The notes under the pieces are model-generated. The model had not been told where the DNA came from, ran no database searches, and was given only the letters and a program-made list of their open reading frames with translations. A DNA stretch of 64,000 nucleotides from Halarcobacter ebronensis (GTDB taxonomy: Bacteria > Campylobacterota > Campylobacteria > Campylobacterales > Arcobacteraceae). A program made the translations under genes and the position numbers. Numbering within the stretch: position 1 is the stretch's first letter; each line of letters opens with the position of its first letter. Below, piece after piece: positions 1 through 8,995 of the stretch. The DNA is taken from contig NZ_CP053836.1 in NCBI RefSeq assembly GCF_013201825.1, forward strand, positions 1,984,001 through 2,048,000. The letters are read 5' to 3'.

Positions 1-558
1 AAAAGCATAACAGTTTATAAAGATACACAAATTCAAATGCTTGCAATTGCTTATCATATACCAAATTATGAGCATGAAGATCAACTTGCTCTTTCTGCAC
101 TTAGTGAACTTCTAAGTTCAGGGAAAAGTTCGTATCTTCAAAAAAAGCTTATTGATGAAAAAAGATTAGTAAACTCAATCTATGCTTATAATATGGAGTT
201 AACTGATCCAGGAGTTTTTATCTTTATGGCTGTTTGTAACGAAGGTGTTAAAGCAAAAGATGTTAAAAAAGAGATTGACAAAATAATAGCTGAAATAAAA
301 GATGGGAAGATAAAAGATTCTGAAATCGAAAAAATTAAGATAAATACAAAGGCTGATTTTATCTTCTCCCTTGAAGATTCAAGTTCAGTTGCTTCACTAT
401 ATGGAAGCTACTTTGTAAGAGGAAATATAAAGCCCCTATTTGAGTATGAAAAGAAAGTATCAAAACTCAAAAAAGAAGATATTGTAGAAGTTGCGAAAAG
501 ATATTTAACCAAAGGAAACTCTACAACTGTTATTTTGAAAAAAGGGGAAGAGAATTAA
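1..558 (+). CDS. M16 family zinc protease, C-terminal part (cut by window edge)
   Basis: The reading frame is open from base 1, so the gene begins upstream of the window and only about 185 C-terminal residues are seen. They match the second, non-catalytic half of a bacterial M16 (insulinase/PqqL-like) peptidase: a conserved ALSALSELLSSGKSSYLQKKL stretch, an acidic/basic helical middle and a short Lys-rich end. The HxxEH zinc motif would lie outside the window. In Campylobacter and Helicobacter an M16 protease also precedes dapA, which supports the call. The stop codon overlaps the next start (TAATG), indicating translational coupling. The substrate is unknown. Confidence 0.85.
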   Translation, partial: KSITVYKDTQIQMLAIAYHIPNYEHEDQLALSALSELLSSGKSSYLQKKLIDEKRLVNSIYAYNMELTDPGVFIFMAVCNEGVKAKDVKKEIDKIIAEIKDGKIKDSEIEKIKINTKADFIFSLEDSSSVASLYGSYFVRGNIKPLFEYEKKVSKLKKEDIVEVAKRYLTKGNSTTVILKKGEEN

Positions 559-1022
559 TGGATTATAAAATTACAAAAACAGAGTTTGGAGAGAGACCAG
601 ATTATGAACTTCCAAAGCCTATTTTTCTTGAAGAGATGGGTGAAGAAGGATTGGTAAAACTTTTTGATGAATTTTATGATTTAGTTGCACAGAGTGATAT
701 TGGAAACTTCTTTCCACAAGATGAAGAGGAGTTGCAAAAGATAAAGAGTCACAATGTGAAGTTTTTTATTGAAGCTTGTGGTGGACCTAAATACTACTCT
801 GAGGCTGTTGGACATTTTGATATGATAAAGGCACATGAGCCTTTTTCAATCACAGAAAAAGCTAGAACAGAGTGGTTGGGATGTATGGAAGAAATTTTAA
901 GAAAATCTACTATCTCAGATGAAGCAAAAAAGAGCTTTTGGGACTATTTAGAGAGATTTTCTAAACATACAGTTAATGTTAATACTGGTTTAAAACTACC
1001 AGAAGATATAGTAAAAGTTTAA
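558..1022 (+). CDS. Truncated hemoglobin, group II-like
   Basis: This 154-residue globin-fold protein probably binds heme and O2 or NO in the cytoplasm. It shows a FYDLVAQSD..NFFP segment (helix B to CD region), a GGPKYY turn, the likely proximal His in MIKAHEPF (F8) and a Trp in EWLGCM at the G8 position typical of group II (trHbO) globins. About 25 extra N-terminal residues precede the core. Start overlaps the protease stop by 1 nt. Its place between a protease and dapA gives no functional clue; NO or O2 chemistry is inferred from the family only. Group III, as in Campylobacter Ctb, fits less well. Confidence 0.85.
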   Translation: MDYKITKTEFGERPDYELPKPIFLEEMGEEGLVKLFDEFYDLVAQSDIGNFFPQDEEELQKIKSHNVKFFIEACGGPKYYSEAVGHFDMIKAHEPFSITEKARTEWLGCMEEILRKSTISDEAKKSFWDYLERFSKHTVNVNTGLKLPEDIVKV

Positions 1023-1038
1023 GAGTTAAAGGAAGATT

Positions 1039-1926
1039 ATGGAGATTATAACGGGTGCAATGACTGCACTAATTACGCCATTTAAAAATGGTAAAGTAGA
1101 TACTTTAAAATATGAAGAGTTAATCAAAAGACAAATTGCGCAAGGCATAGACGTAGTTGTACCAGTTGGTACTACAGGAGAGAGTGCTACACTATCAGTT
1201 GATGAAGATAAAGAGTGTATAGAAATAGCTGTTGCAACTTGTAAAGGAACTGGGGTGAAAGTAATTGCTGGAGCTGGTTCTAATGCAACACACGAAGCTT
1301 GTAATATTGCAAAACATGCACAAGCAGTTGGTGCAGATGGACTTTTATCAGTTGCACCATATTATAACAAACCTTCTCAAGAGGGAATTTATCAACACTA
1401 TAAAGCAATTGCACAATCTGTAGAGATCCCTTTTGTACTTTATAATGTTCCAGGAAGAACTGGTTCAGATATTAGTGCAGCAACTGCTATTAGACTATAT
1501 GATGAAGTAAAAAATATATATGCAATTAAAGAGGCAACAGGTTCAATTGAAAGAGCAATAGAGATAAACTCACAAAGACCAGATTTTTGTGTAATTTCAG
1601 GAGATGATGCAATAGATTTTCCTATGTTAGCAAATGGAGCAAAAGGGATTATCTCTGTTACAGCTAACTTACTTCCTAATTTGAAATCTAAACTTGTTCA
1701 CTCTGTTTTTGAAGGAGATTATGACACATCAAGAGAGATAAATAACAAATTGTATGAACTAAATAAAAATCTATTTATAGAGCCAAATCCTATTCCTATA
1801 AAAGCTGCAATGTATCTTGCAGGTTTATTGGATACTTTAGAATATAGACTTCCTTTAACAGCTCCTAGTGCTGAAACAATGAAAAAACTAGAAAAAGTAT
1901 TAACTAAATATGAGGTGATAAAATAA
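1039..1926 (+). CDS. dapA: 4-hydroxy-tetrahydrodipicolinate synthase
   Basis: This cytoplasmic enzyme condenses pyruvate with aspartate semialdehyde, the first committed step to diaminopimelate and lysine. At 295 residues it is the usual family length. Visible hallmarks are TTGES at 45-49 (pyruvate carboxylate binding and proton relay), Tyr135 in VLYNVPGRTG and the Schiff-base Lys164 in AIKEATGS. An AAGGAAG ribosome binding site lies just before the ATG. Its stop overlaps the start of the following reductase (TAATG). The order protease, dapA, reductase is conserved in Campylobacterota. Confidence 0.97.
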   Translation: MEIITGAMTALITPFKNGKVDTLKYEELIKRQIAQGIDVVVPVGTTGESATLSVDEDKECIEIAVATCKGTGVKVIAGAGSNATHEACNIAKHAQAVGADGLLSVAPYYNKPSQEGIYQHYKAIAQSVEIPFVLYNVPGRTGSDISAATAIRLYDEVKNIYAIKEATGSIERAIEINSQRPDFCVISGDDAIDFPMLANGAKGIISVTANLLPNLKSKLVHSVFEGDYDTSREINNKLYELNKNLFIEPNPIPIKAAMYLAGLLDTLEYRLPLTAPSAETMKKLEKVLTKYEVIK

Positions 1927-2705
1927 TGAATGAATTCATGAAAGGGAAAACATTAGTAATTAGTGGTGGAACCAAAGGTATTGGAAAGCAATGTGTTTAT
2001 AAATTTGCAAGCAATGGTGTAAATGTTGCATTTACATATAATTCAAATGCACAAGTTGCAGAAGATATTTGTAAAGATGTTGAAGAGAAATTTGGTGTTA
2101 AATGTAAATGTTATCCATTTAATATCTTAGAACCAGAGAAATACAAAGAGCTTTTCGAAGAGATTGACAAAGATTTTGATAGAGTTGATTTCTTTATCTC
2201 TAATGCTATGATTTATGGTAGAGCAGTTGTTGGTGGATATGGTAAATTTATGAAATTAAAACCAAGAGGGTTAAATAACATCTATACTGCTACTGTTAAT
2301 GCTTTTGTTTGTGGTGCACAACAAGCTGCAAAAAGAATGGAAAAAATTGGTGGTGGTTCAATTGTTTCTCTAAGTTCTACAGGAAACTTGGTTTATATTG
2401 AAAATTATGCTGGTCATGGTACAAATAAAGCAGCTGTTGAAGCAATGGTAAGATATGCAGCAACAGAACTTGGAGCAATGGGAATTAGAGTAAATGCAGT
2501 ATCTGGTGGTCCTATTGATACTGATGCACTTAAAGCATTTACAAACTATGAAGAGGTTAAAGCAAAAACTGCTGAATACTCTCCATTAAACAGAATCGGT
2601 CAACCTGAAGATTTAGCACAATCTTGTTTCTTCTTATGTACACAAGATGCTTCTTGGATTACAGGTCACACACTAATTGTTGACGGTGGGACAACTTTTA
2701 AATAA
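1926..2705 (+). CDS. Short-chain reductase, FabL-like enoyl-ACP reductase candidate
   Basis: This 259-residue Rossmann-fold oxidoreductase has a GGTKGIG cofactor loop (14-20) and a C-terminal TGHTLIVDGG. It lacks the standard SDR Tyr-x3-Lys; instead it has Tyr161-x6-Lys168 within ENYAGHGTNK, the spacing of enoyl-ACP reductases (FabI/FabL). The stretch RVNAVSGGPIDTDALKAF closely resembles Bacillus FabL as I recall it. Homologues in Helicobacter and Campylobacter are often labelled hydroxysteroid dehydrogenase or oxidoreductase. The likely role is the last reduction of fatty acid elongation with NAD(P)H; this is inferred from motifs. It is coupled to dapA and pgsA by 1-nt overlaps, which fits an envelope-building operon. 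Confidence 0.8.
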   Translation: MNEFMKGKTLVISGGTKGIGKQCVYKFASNGVNVAFTYNSNAQVAEDICKDVEEKFGVKCKCYPFNILEPEKYKELFEEIDKDFDRVDFFISNAMIYGRAVVGGYGKFMKLKPRGLNNIYTATVNAFVCGAQQAAKRMEKIGGGSIVSLSSTGNLVYIENYAGHGTNKAAVEAMVRYAATELGAMGIRVNAVSGGPIDTDALKAFTNYEEVKAKTAEYSPLNRIGQPEDLAQSCFFLCTQDASWITGHTLIVDGGTTFK

Positions 2706-3247
2706 TGAAAAAGAGTCTAAATCTTCCTAATTGTTTAGCCCTTTTTAGAGTAGCATTAGCTCCACTAATGCTGCTTTTCCTTATGGAAAGAGACTCTCTT
2801 CTTTTTCAAGGATGGCATGCAAGCTGGCTTGACTACTTTGCAGGACTAATCTTTGTAATAGCTTCAGTAACTGATTTTTTTGATGGATATATAGCAAGAC
2901 AATGGAACCAAATGACAAAATTGGGTGCAATTTTAGACCCATTAGCAGATAAAATGCTTATGTTAGCTGGTTTTTTAGGTCTTATGTTAATAGATAGAGC
3001 TTCTGGATGGGCTGTATTTTTGATTTTATCAAGAGAGTTTTTCATAACAGGACTTAGAGTTGTAGCAGTTGCTGACGGACAGAATGTTGCTGCTTCAATG
3101 GCAGGAAAAGTAAAAACTGTATTTCAAATGATAGCAATTGGTTTTCTAATTATGAATTGGCCTTTTGCAACTATTTTACTCTGGATTGCAGTAGCTTTAA
3201 CGCTATATTCAGGATATGAATATACAAGAGATTATTTTAAAAATTAA
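2705..3247 (+). CDS. pgsA: CDP-diacylglycerol-glycerol-3-phosphate phosphatidyltransferase
   Basis: This integral membrane enzyme of phosphatidylglycerol synthesis has 180 residues, normal for PgsA. The CDP-alcohol phosphotransferase signature is complete: Asp57, Asp60-Gly61, Ala64-Arg65, Gly74, Asp78 and Asp82, in the spacing DxxDGxxAR-x8-GxxxDxxxD. Several hydrophobic segments follow. Start overlaps the preceding reductase stop by 1 nt. It links the fatty acid-type gene before it to membrane lipid assembly. Confidence 0.95.
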   Translation: MKKSLNLPNCLALFRVALAPLMLLFLMERDSLLFQGWHASWLDYFAGLIFVIASVTDFFDGYIARQWNQMTKLGAILDPLADKMLMLAGFLGLMLIDRASGWAVFLILSREFFITGLRVVAVADGQNVAASMAGKVKTVFQMIAIGFLIMNWPFATILLWIAVALTLYSGYEYTRDYFKN

Positions 3248-3256
3248 GGGTTTTTT

Positions 3257-4318
3257 TTGGGTACAATTACTTTTTTACTAGTACTTTCTTTTTTAGTATT
3301 TTTTCATGAACTAGGACACTTTTTAGCTGCACGTTATTTTGGTGTAAAAGTGCATGTATTCTCTATTGGATTTGGTAAAAAACTTTATGCAAAAGAGTAT
3401 AAAGGAACACTTTGGCAGTTTGCATTGATTCCACTTGGAGGATATGTAAAAATGAAAGGACAAGATGATACAAAACCAGGTCTTGTTGAAGAGGGTAATG
3501 ACTCATACAATAATAAAACTCCTTTGCAAAGAATAGTAATTTTATTTGCTGGTCCCTTTGCAAACTTCATTTTAGCAGCAATTTTATATTTTGTAATCGC
3601 CCTTGCAGGTTCAAATTCATTGAGCCCAACAATTGGCAACGTACAAGAGAACTCTCCTGCACAAAAAGCTGGTTTAGAAGTTGGTGATGTGGTTGTAAAA
3701 ATCAATGACAAAGAGATTAAAACTTGGGATGAGATTGGAGCGTATATAGTTTCTTCACAAGGTGCTTTAAAGTTCTTTGTTCAAAGGGAGAATAAAGTTC
3801 TTGTTAAGATAATTAATCCTCATATCTCTGATGCTCAAAATATCTTTAAAGAGAACATCAAAAAAAGAATGATTGGAATCTCTCCTGCACCAAAAATAGT
3901 TACAATATATCATAATCCTCTTTCAGCTTTAACTTATGCTTGGGATAAAACAATTGAATCATCTAAAATGATATTTATGGGTGTTCAAAAACTTATCCAA
4001 GGAATTATTCCTAGTTCAGAAGTTGGAGGAGTTATCTCAATTGGAAAAGTTATCTCTGATGCAAGTCAATCATCAATTGTAGCTCTTCTTGCAATTACAG
4101 CTTTGATTTCTGTAAATTTAGGAGTTCTTAACTTACTGCCTATTCCGGCTCTTGATGGTGGACATATTATGTTTAATCTTTATGAGATTATAACAAGAAG
4201 AAAACCAAGTGATAAAGTATTTATGTATTTAACTCTTGCTGGTTGGATGATTTTAGCTTCACTTATGTTACTTGGTATTTACAACGATATAAATAGAATA
4301 TTTTTAAAGGGAGAATAA
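3257..4318 (+). CDS. rseP: Site-2 zinc metalloprotease RseP (TTG start)
   Basis: Intramembrane protease of 353 residues. The zinc site HELGH is at 17-21 in the first membrane helix, a single PDZ domain covers roughly 125-190, and the second metal-ligand motif is PALDGG with Asp300. The start is TTG, chosen because AAGGG lies about 6 nt upstream and translation from there gives the usual short N-terminus before HExxH; there is no nearby ATG. Only one PDZ domain is present, against two in Escherichia coli RseP. The likely role is cleavage of membrane regulators or leftover signal peptides. Stop overlaps the next ATG. Confidence 0.95.
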   Translation: MGTITFLLVLSFLVFFHELGHFLAARYFGVKVHVFSIGFGKKLYAKEYKGTLWQFALIPLGGYVKMKGQDDTKPGLVEEGNDSYNNKTPLQRIVILFAGPFANFILAAILYFVIALAGSNSLSPTIGNVQENSPAQKAGLEVGDVVVKINDKEIKTWDEIGAYIVSSQGALKFFVQRENKVLVKIINPHISDAQNIFKENIKKRMIGISPAPKIVTIYHNPLSALTYAWDKTIESSKMIFMGVQKLIQGIIPSSEVGGVISIGKVISDASQSSIVALLAITALISVNLGVLNLLPIPALDGGHIMFNLYEIITRRKPSDKVFMYLTLAGWMILASLMLLGIYNDINRIFLKGE

Positions 4319-4995
4319 TGGAAAAAGAGCTTGCCGTTAAAAATTTAGATAGAGTTATTTCAAAGGTAGAAGCAGCAAGACTTCGTGTCTCTGAACATCA
4401 TATTGTTAAAATAATTGGTGTATCAAAATATTCAACTTCTAAAGATGTTGCCATGCTTTACAGTGCTGGACAAAGAGCTTTTGGAGAGAATAAAGTACAA
4501 GATTTAAAACAAAAATCTCAAGAGTTAGAAGAGTTACCTCTTGAGTGGCATTTTATAGGTAGATTACAAAAAAATAAGATAAACAATCTTATAGATTTAA
4601 ATCCCACATTAATGCAATCCCTTGATTCATATGAACTTGCACTGGAATTGGATAAAAAACTAGAATTAAAAAAGAAAAAGATGTCATGTCTTCTTCAAAT
4701 AAACTCAGCTTTTGAAGAGAGTAAAACAGGAGTTGATCCTAAAGAAGCACTTGATATTTATAAAAAGATTTTAGAAAATTGTCCTAATATAAAATTAAAA
4801 GGAGTTATGAGTATTGGCGCTCATAGTGATGACAAAGAAGCAATAAAAAACTCTTTTTTAATTACAAAAAAAATTTATGATGAAGTTGTTTCTTTTGGGG
4901 CTATTTACTGCTCTATGGGAATGAGTTCTGACTACGAATTAGCAATTACTTGCGGTTCAAATATGATAAGAGTTGGGTCCTCTTTATTCAAATAA
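4318..4995 (+). CDS. yggS: YggS/PLPBP family pyridoxal-phosphate homeostasis protein
   Basis: This 225-residue protein has the alanine racemase N-terminal barrel fold. The PLP-binding lysine is Lys37 in IIGVSKYS; FGENKVQD, EWHFIGRLQKNK, GVMSIGAH and the C-terminal MGMSSDYELAI..GSNMIRVGS are all hallmarks of the family. It has no known catalytic turnover and is thought to buffer PLP. It is the last gene of the operon starting upstream of the window. Confidence 0.95.
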   Translation: MEKELAVKNLDRVISKVEAARLRVSEHHIVKIIGVSKYSTSKDVAMLYSAGQRAFGENKVQDLKQKSQELEELPLEWHFIGRLQKNKINNLIDLNPTLMQSLDSYELALELDKKLELKKKKMSCLLQINSAFEESKTGVDPKEALDIYKKILENCPNIKLKGVMSIGAHSDDKEAIKNSFLITKKIYDEVVSFGAIYCSMGMSSDYELAITCGSNMIRVGSSLFK

Positions 4996-5024
4996 GTTTA
5001 TTCTAAAAATTAATTGTTTTTAGG

Positions 5025-5030
5025 TATAAT
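5025..5030 (+). promoter_or_regulatory. Sigma70-type -10 box (TATAAT) of the LRR gene
   Basis: A perfect TATAAT preceded by TTTTTAGG lies in the 86-nt gap between yggS and the leucine-rich-repeat gene. Predicted transcription start is near 5037, giving a leader of about 45 nt with AAAGG before the ATG at 5082. No clear -35 is present, which is common for sigma70 promoters in Campylobacterota. Confidence 0.6.
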
Positions 5031-5081
5031 ACGAATAAATTAATCTAGCAAACATCAGGTAATTTTCCTAAAAGGTATTAA

Positions 5082-6590
5082 ATGAAAAATCTAACAGATT
5101 TAGGTGATATTAGAAAATGGTTAGCTTCAAAAGGTGTAGAAAATTACACTATTTCTGAAGATTTGAATATCACTGTTCATGGCAATGTAAGTTTAGAGGG
5201 GAAAATAGAGGGTAAAGAACTTCCTGTAAAATTTGATGTTGTTGATGGCTTTTTTAATATCTCAAATAATAGCTTGGAGACACTAGAAGGGTGTCCAAAA
5301 AAAGTAGCTAAAGATTTTAACTGTTCTAATAATAAACTTCCAATCCTTTTTGGAGCACCTGCAATTGTTGGAGACTTCGATTGCTCTAATAATGAATTAA
5401 AAAACAATCTTTCATATGGTCCAAAAGAGGTTTATGGATACTATAACTGTTCTAATAATAGATTAACATCAATTGATGGAGCACCAAGAAGTATTGTTGA
5501 ATATTTTAACTGTTCAAACAATCTAATTACAAGTCTAAAAGGTGGACCTAAATATGTAGATGGTTTTTTTGACTGTTCGCAAAATAGACTTGAATCTTTA
5601 AAAGGTGGTCCAATTACAGTTGGACAAGATTATATCTGTTTTTGGAACCAGCTAAAAAACCTAAGTGAAATAGCTGATGAGATTGGTTGGAATCTTATTA
5701 CAGATATCTCTTTAAATCATATTACAAAAAGTTTTGATGAAGAGAAAAAAACTTGGAAATATAGAGGTGAAGAGGTTATTGGTCACATTTTAAAACCTCT
5801 TGTTGACTTAACAGATAAAGAAGATATTAAAAAATGGCTTGGGAAACATGGAGTTAAAGATTACCATATTTTAAAAGACAACTCAGTAAAAGTTCAAGGT
5901 GATGTAAACCTTTCTAAAAAACTAGAAAACCTTTCAAAACTTCCTCTTAGATTTCATGAAGTTTCAGGTGAATTTGATATAAGTGATAATGTTCTAACAA
6001 CTTTGGAAGGGTGTCCAAAAAGAGTTGGAGGAAACTTTTTAGCTTATAAAAATGAGCTAACTACTTTAAAAGGTGGACCAATTGAAGTTGGTAAAAACTT
6101 TATTGTACTTAAAAACAATATTACCTCTTTGGAGTACTCTCCTCTAAAAGTAAAAGAGGACTACATCTGTTCTCACAACCCCCTTAAAAGTTTAGTTGGA
6201 ATTGTTGACGTTGGAGGTTTTGTATTTTCAAATCTATTAATAGAAAATTTAAAACATCAAGAATTTACCTATAACTCAGTAAAAACTTACAAATATCAAG
6301 GTGATAGTGTTTTAGACTATCTAGAAAGAGAGTGTAAGGTTCTAACTGAAGAGGAACAAGTCTTTGAAATGACAAGAAGAAATATACAAAGTGCTATTAA
6401 TAAAATGATAAATAATGATACTTTGAAAAAAGAGATGATAAATGATACTCTTTTAAAGAACCTTACAAAATACAATCTTCATGACTTAAAAGAGATGGTA
6501 CTTATGATTAAGAACCCTCCTAAAGAGAGAGAAAAAAGAGAAATGTCAGAAGAAGAGATACTCCAAAGTGTCTTTGACCAAGAGATATAG
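5082..6590 (+). CDS. Leucine-rich-repeat protein with duplicated module
   Basis: This 502-residue protein has no signal peptide. It is built of two copies of one module. Each starts with a DI+KWL..KGV..Y.I segment (about 8-25 and 248-265) and continues into degenerate repeats of about 20 residues with the pattern V.G.F.CSNN.LTSL.GGP (about six in the first copy, four to five in the second). The C-terminal 100 residues are charged and helical, without repeats. This repeat type is familiar from phage-encoded proteins of T4-like viruses. The biological role is unknown; protein binding is inferred from the fold. It has its own promoter and is followed after 9 nt by a small gene. Confidence 0.85.
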   Translation: MKNLTDLGDIRKWLASKGVENYTISEDLNITVHGNVSLEGKIEGKELPVKFDVVDGFFNISNNSLETLEGCPKKVAKDFNCSNNKLPILFGAPAIVGDFDCSNNELKNNLSYGPKEVYGYYNCSNNRLTSIDGAPRSIVEYFNCSNNLITSLKGGPKYVDGFFDCSQNRLESLKGGPITVGQDYICFWNQLKNLSEIADEIGWNLITDISLNHITKSFDEEKKTWKYRGEEVIGHILKPLVDLTDKEDIKKWLGKHGVKDYHILKDNSVKVQGDVNLSKKLENLSKLPLRFHEVSGEFDISDNVLTTLEGCPKRVGGNFLAYKNELTTLKGGPIEVGKNFIVLKNNITSLEYSPLKVKEDYICSHNPLKSLVGIVDVGGFVFSNLLIENLKHQEFTYNSVKTYKYQGDSVLDYLERECKVLTEEEQVFEMTRRNIQSAINKMINNDTLKKEMINDTLLKNLTKYNLHDLKEMVLMIKNPPKEREKREMSEEEILQSVFDQEI

Positions 6591-6599
6591 GAGAGTATT

Positions 6600-6839
6600 A
6601 TGCAAATATCTAGTGATTATAATAGATATGACTCAGCAATACAACCAAGCTCCTCTTCTCTTCAAAGTATTGCAAATAAAAATAGTGGAAACAAACTCTT
6701 TCAAGAAGCCTATAAAGTTGAATTTAGTGATAGAGCAAAGGCAAGTGCTGAGTTTAATGATCCAACAATAAGCTTCCCTGTACACGATTCTGAAGTTTTA
6801 CAATATAGCCAAAGTCTACGACTTACTTATAAACCTTAA
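6600..6839 (+). CDS. Small hypothetical protein downstream of the LRR gene
   Basis: This encodes 79 residues, hydrophilic, Ser/Asn/Gln rich, with no signal peptide or membrane segment. A good ribosome binding site (TAGGAGAG, 6588-6594) sits 5-6 nt before the ATG, and the spacing from the LRR gene is 9 nt, so cotranscription is likely. The N-terminus (MQISSDYNRYDS) resembles the start of many small Campylobacterota proteins of unknown function. An overlapping frame beginning at 6568 has no such start signals and was discarded. Confidence 0.65.
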   Translation: MQISSDYNRYDSAIQPSSSSLQSIANKNSGNKLFQEAYKVEFSDRAKASAEFNDPTISFPVHDSEVLQYSQSLRLTYKP

Positions 6840-6901
6840 CATATCAAATTTTAAATCCATAAACTCAATAATAAAATTCACTTGAAAAATATAAAATAAA
6901 A

Positions 6902-6923
6902 GCTGTTATAAAACAGCCTTTTT
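6902..6923. terminator. Bidirectional rho-independent terminator
   Basis: The stem GCTGTT (6902-6907) pairs with AACAGC (6912-6917) around a 4-nt loop. It is followed by CTTTTT on the plus strand and by TTTTATTTTAT on the minus strand. It lies between the convergent small plus-strand gene and trpC, overlapping the trpC stop codon. Confidence 0.7.
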
Positions 6924-7697
6924 AAATTTTGTAAGTTCTTCAGCAATAGAAGGCACTCTCATAAAATGCTCCCCTATTAGAAAAGCATCAGCACCAATTG
7001 AATTTAATCTTTTAATCGTTTCAATATTTGAAACTCCTGATTCTGCAACTATAATTTTTCCATTGGGTATCATTGGTATTAATTCATCACAAAGATTCAT
7101 ATCCATCTCAAAAGTCTCTAAATTTCTATGATTTATTCCAATTATATTGGCTCCACATTTCATAGCTTTTTTCAAATCCTCTTTATCATGAATTTCAACT
7201 AAAACTTCTAATCCTAAATGAAGAGCATACTCATATAACTCTTTTAACTCTTTTGTACTCAAACTCTTTGCTATAAGTAAAATAAAATCTGCACCATAAA
7301 CAAGTGCTTCAACAATTTGATATTTATCTAAGATAAAATCTTTTCTAAGAAGTGGTGTTGGGACATATCTTCTTATTTGTGTAAGATACTCCAAATTACC
7401 TTGAAAATAGTGAGGTTCAGTTAGAACAGAGATAGCATTTGCGCCATTATTTGAATACTCTTGAGCAATTATAAGTGGATCAAAATCCTCTTTTATTACA
7501 CCTTTACTAGGACTTGCTTTTTTAACCTCAGCAATAATCCTTATTGGTTCTTCTTTTGTTGAAGTTAAATATGGTTTTACATCTCTTGGAGGAAAAGGAT
7601 TGATACTTAAGCTTCTTCCTAACCAATCAAGTGAGTACTCCTTTTTTCTTCTCTCAACATCTTCTCTTGTTCTTCTATTTATCTCATCTAAAATCAC
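6906..7697 (-). CDS. trpC: Indole-3-glycerol phosphate synthase
   Basis: This is the monofunctional TrpC barrel of 263 residues, the fourth step of tryptophan synthesis. The active-site strand motifs are [10 protein letters not shown] (57-66), PLLRKDFI with Lys119, then [23 protein letters not shown] and FLIGEHFM, all in family order. It is not next to other trp genes; trpF lies 7 kb away on the same strand. Start overlaps the stop of the TPR lipoprotein gene by 4 nt, so it is the last gene of that operon. Confidence 0.97.
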   Translation of the reverse strand: MILDEINRRTREDVERRKKEYSLDWLGRSLSINPFPPRDVKPYLTSTKEEPIRIIAEVKKASPSKGVIKEDFDPLIIAQEYSNNGANAISVLTEPHYFQGNLEYLTQIRRYVPTPLLRKDFILDKYQIVEALVYGADFILLIAKSLSTKELKELYEYALHLGLEVLVEIHDKEDLKKAMKCGANIIGINHRNLETFEMDMNLCDELIPMIPNGKIIVAESGVSNIETIKRLNSIGADAFLIGEHFMRVPSIAEELTKFKKAVL

Positions 7698-8995
7698 TTA
7701 CTACACTCCTTGATTTTTTCCCAGTGAATTCTAATCTCTTCCTCTTCTGTTCCAACTGTATCTACAACTTTTTTCATATTTATATATGCATTCTTACAAT
7801 CTTTTAGTTTATATTGTCCCCAAGCTAAAGAATCAATATATGCAAGGTTGTTTGGAGCTTTCTCTAATGCTTTTTTTACAAACATTATTCCTTTTTTCAC
7901 ATCAATATCAAAATCAATTAAAATATATCCTAAATAGTTTTGATAAACATGATTATCTAATACAGTTAATACATCATTAAATTTTTTTATTACACTATCT
8001 AAAACTTTTCTTTTATCTTTTGCCATTTCAAACTCTAAAATTGCAATTTGCGCTAAATAGTCAATATTTAAACTCTTTTCATAGAGTTTATTTGCTAAAA
8101 AATAAGCCTTTTCATATTGGTTATTGTCCCTGTATAAAGATAATAGTTTTTTATCATTTGCTTTACTCTCTTCCAAAAAGGCTATCTCTTCGTTAATACC
8201 TTTTTTCTCTAAGTAAAACATCAAAAGATTATAGATTTTATTTCTTGTCTCAGTTTCATTGCTCTCTTGAAAATCATAATAGGTTCTTTTTAAAACTAAT
8301 ATAACTCCATCCAAATTATTCTCTTCTTCATAAAATTTTAAAAGTTTTGAACAAACAATATTTTTGCAGCCGTTCATTGTTACATATGTTTGAAGTAGTT
8401 TTGTTGCTTTTTGTTTTTCATTTGTATCATAAAACATAATATTTGCCAAACTAATCAGAGCATTAGCTGACTTTTTCTCTTCATATAATCTTTCAAATAG
8501 TTCTTTTGCTTTTACAAACTCTGCTCTTTGAATATAGATATTACCAAGTAGTTCAAAGTTTGCTTCACTCTCATCTTTTTCTAAAAGTTTTGAGATCTCT
8601 ATTTCTGCTTTTTCATACTGATTCATTTGAAGTAAAGACAAAATATATATTTTTAAAATTGAGTCTTCATTTGCTTTAAGATTCTCTTTATTACTCTCTA
8701 CTAAAGTAACTATGTTCTCATACTCTTTTAATGCAAATTTCAATTTTACAGATTCTAAAAGATATTCATCATTTAAAGTATTTAGGAACAACTCTTCAAA
8801 AAGTAAAGCTGAATCTTTTTGATTACCATTTTTTAAATACTCTAATGCAAAAAGAATATCCCTATCCTCTTGGGCATAAACTTTGTATTTAAAATTTGTT
8901 TTTATCAAATTATTATCTGGCTGTTGCATTAGGCTACAACCTGTAATTAAGAACAATAAAAAAATTATAATTATATATCTAAAATAGCTGGACAC
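7694..8995 (-). CDS. TPR-repeat lipoprotein
   Basis: This 433-residue protein has a lipoprotein signal peptide: hydrophobic residues 8-18 and lipobox LITGC with the lipidated Cys at about 20. The rest is helical with tetratricopeptide-like repeats (for example [22 protein letters not shown] and [16 protein letters not shown]). Anchoring in a membrane, probably the inner leaflet of the outer membrane, and a scaffold role are inferred. It overlaps the Fe-S protein gene upstream by 25 nt and trpC downstream by 4 nt. Partners are unknown. Confidence 0.85.
   Translation of the reverse strand: MSSYFRYIIIIFLLFLITGCSLMQQPDNNLIKTNFKYKVYAQEDRDILFALEYLKNGNQKDSALLFEELFLNTLNDEYLLESVKLKFALKEYENIVTLVESNKENLKANEDSILKIYILSLLQMNQYEKAEIEISKLLEKDESEANFELLGNIYIQRAEFVKAKELFERLYEEKKSANALISLANIMFYDTNEKQKATKLLQTYVTMNGCKNIVCSKLLKFYEEENNLDGVILVLKRTYYDFQESNETETRNKIYNLLMFYLEKKGINEEIAFLEESKANDKKLLSLYRDNNQYEKAYFLANKLYEKSLNIDYLAQIAILEFEMAKDKRKVLDSVIKKFNDVLTVLDNHVYQNYLGYILIDFDIDVKKGIMFVKKALEKAPNNLAYIDSLAWGQYKLKDCKNAYINMKKVVDTVGTEEEEIRIHWEKIKECSK

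Noticed and set aside
6568-6771. Alternative frame overlapping the small gene after the LRR protein
   Set aside because: It begins inside the LRR coding end without a ribosome binding site, while the frame from 6600 has TAGGAGAG at proper spacing.
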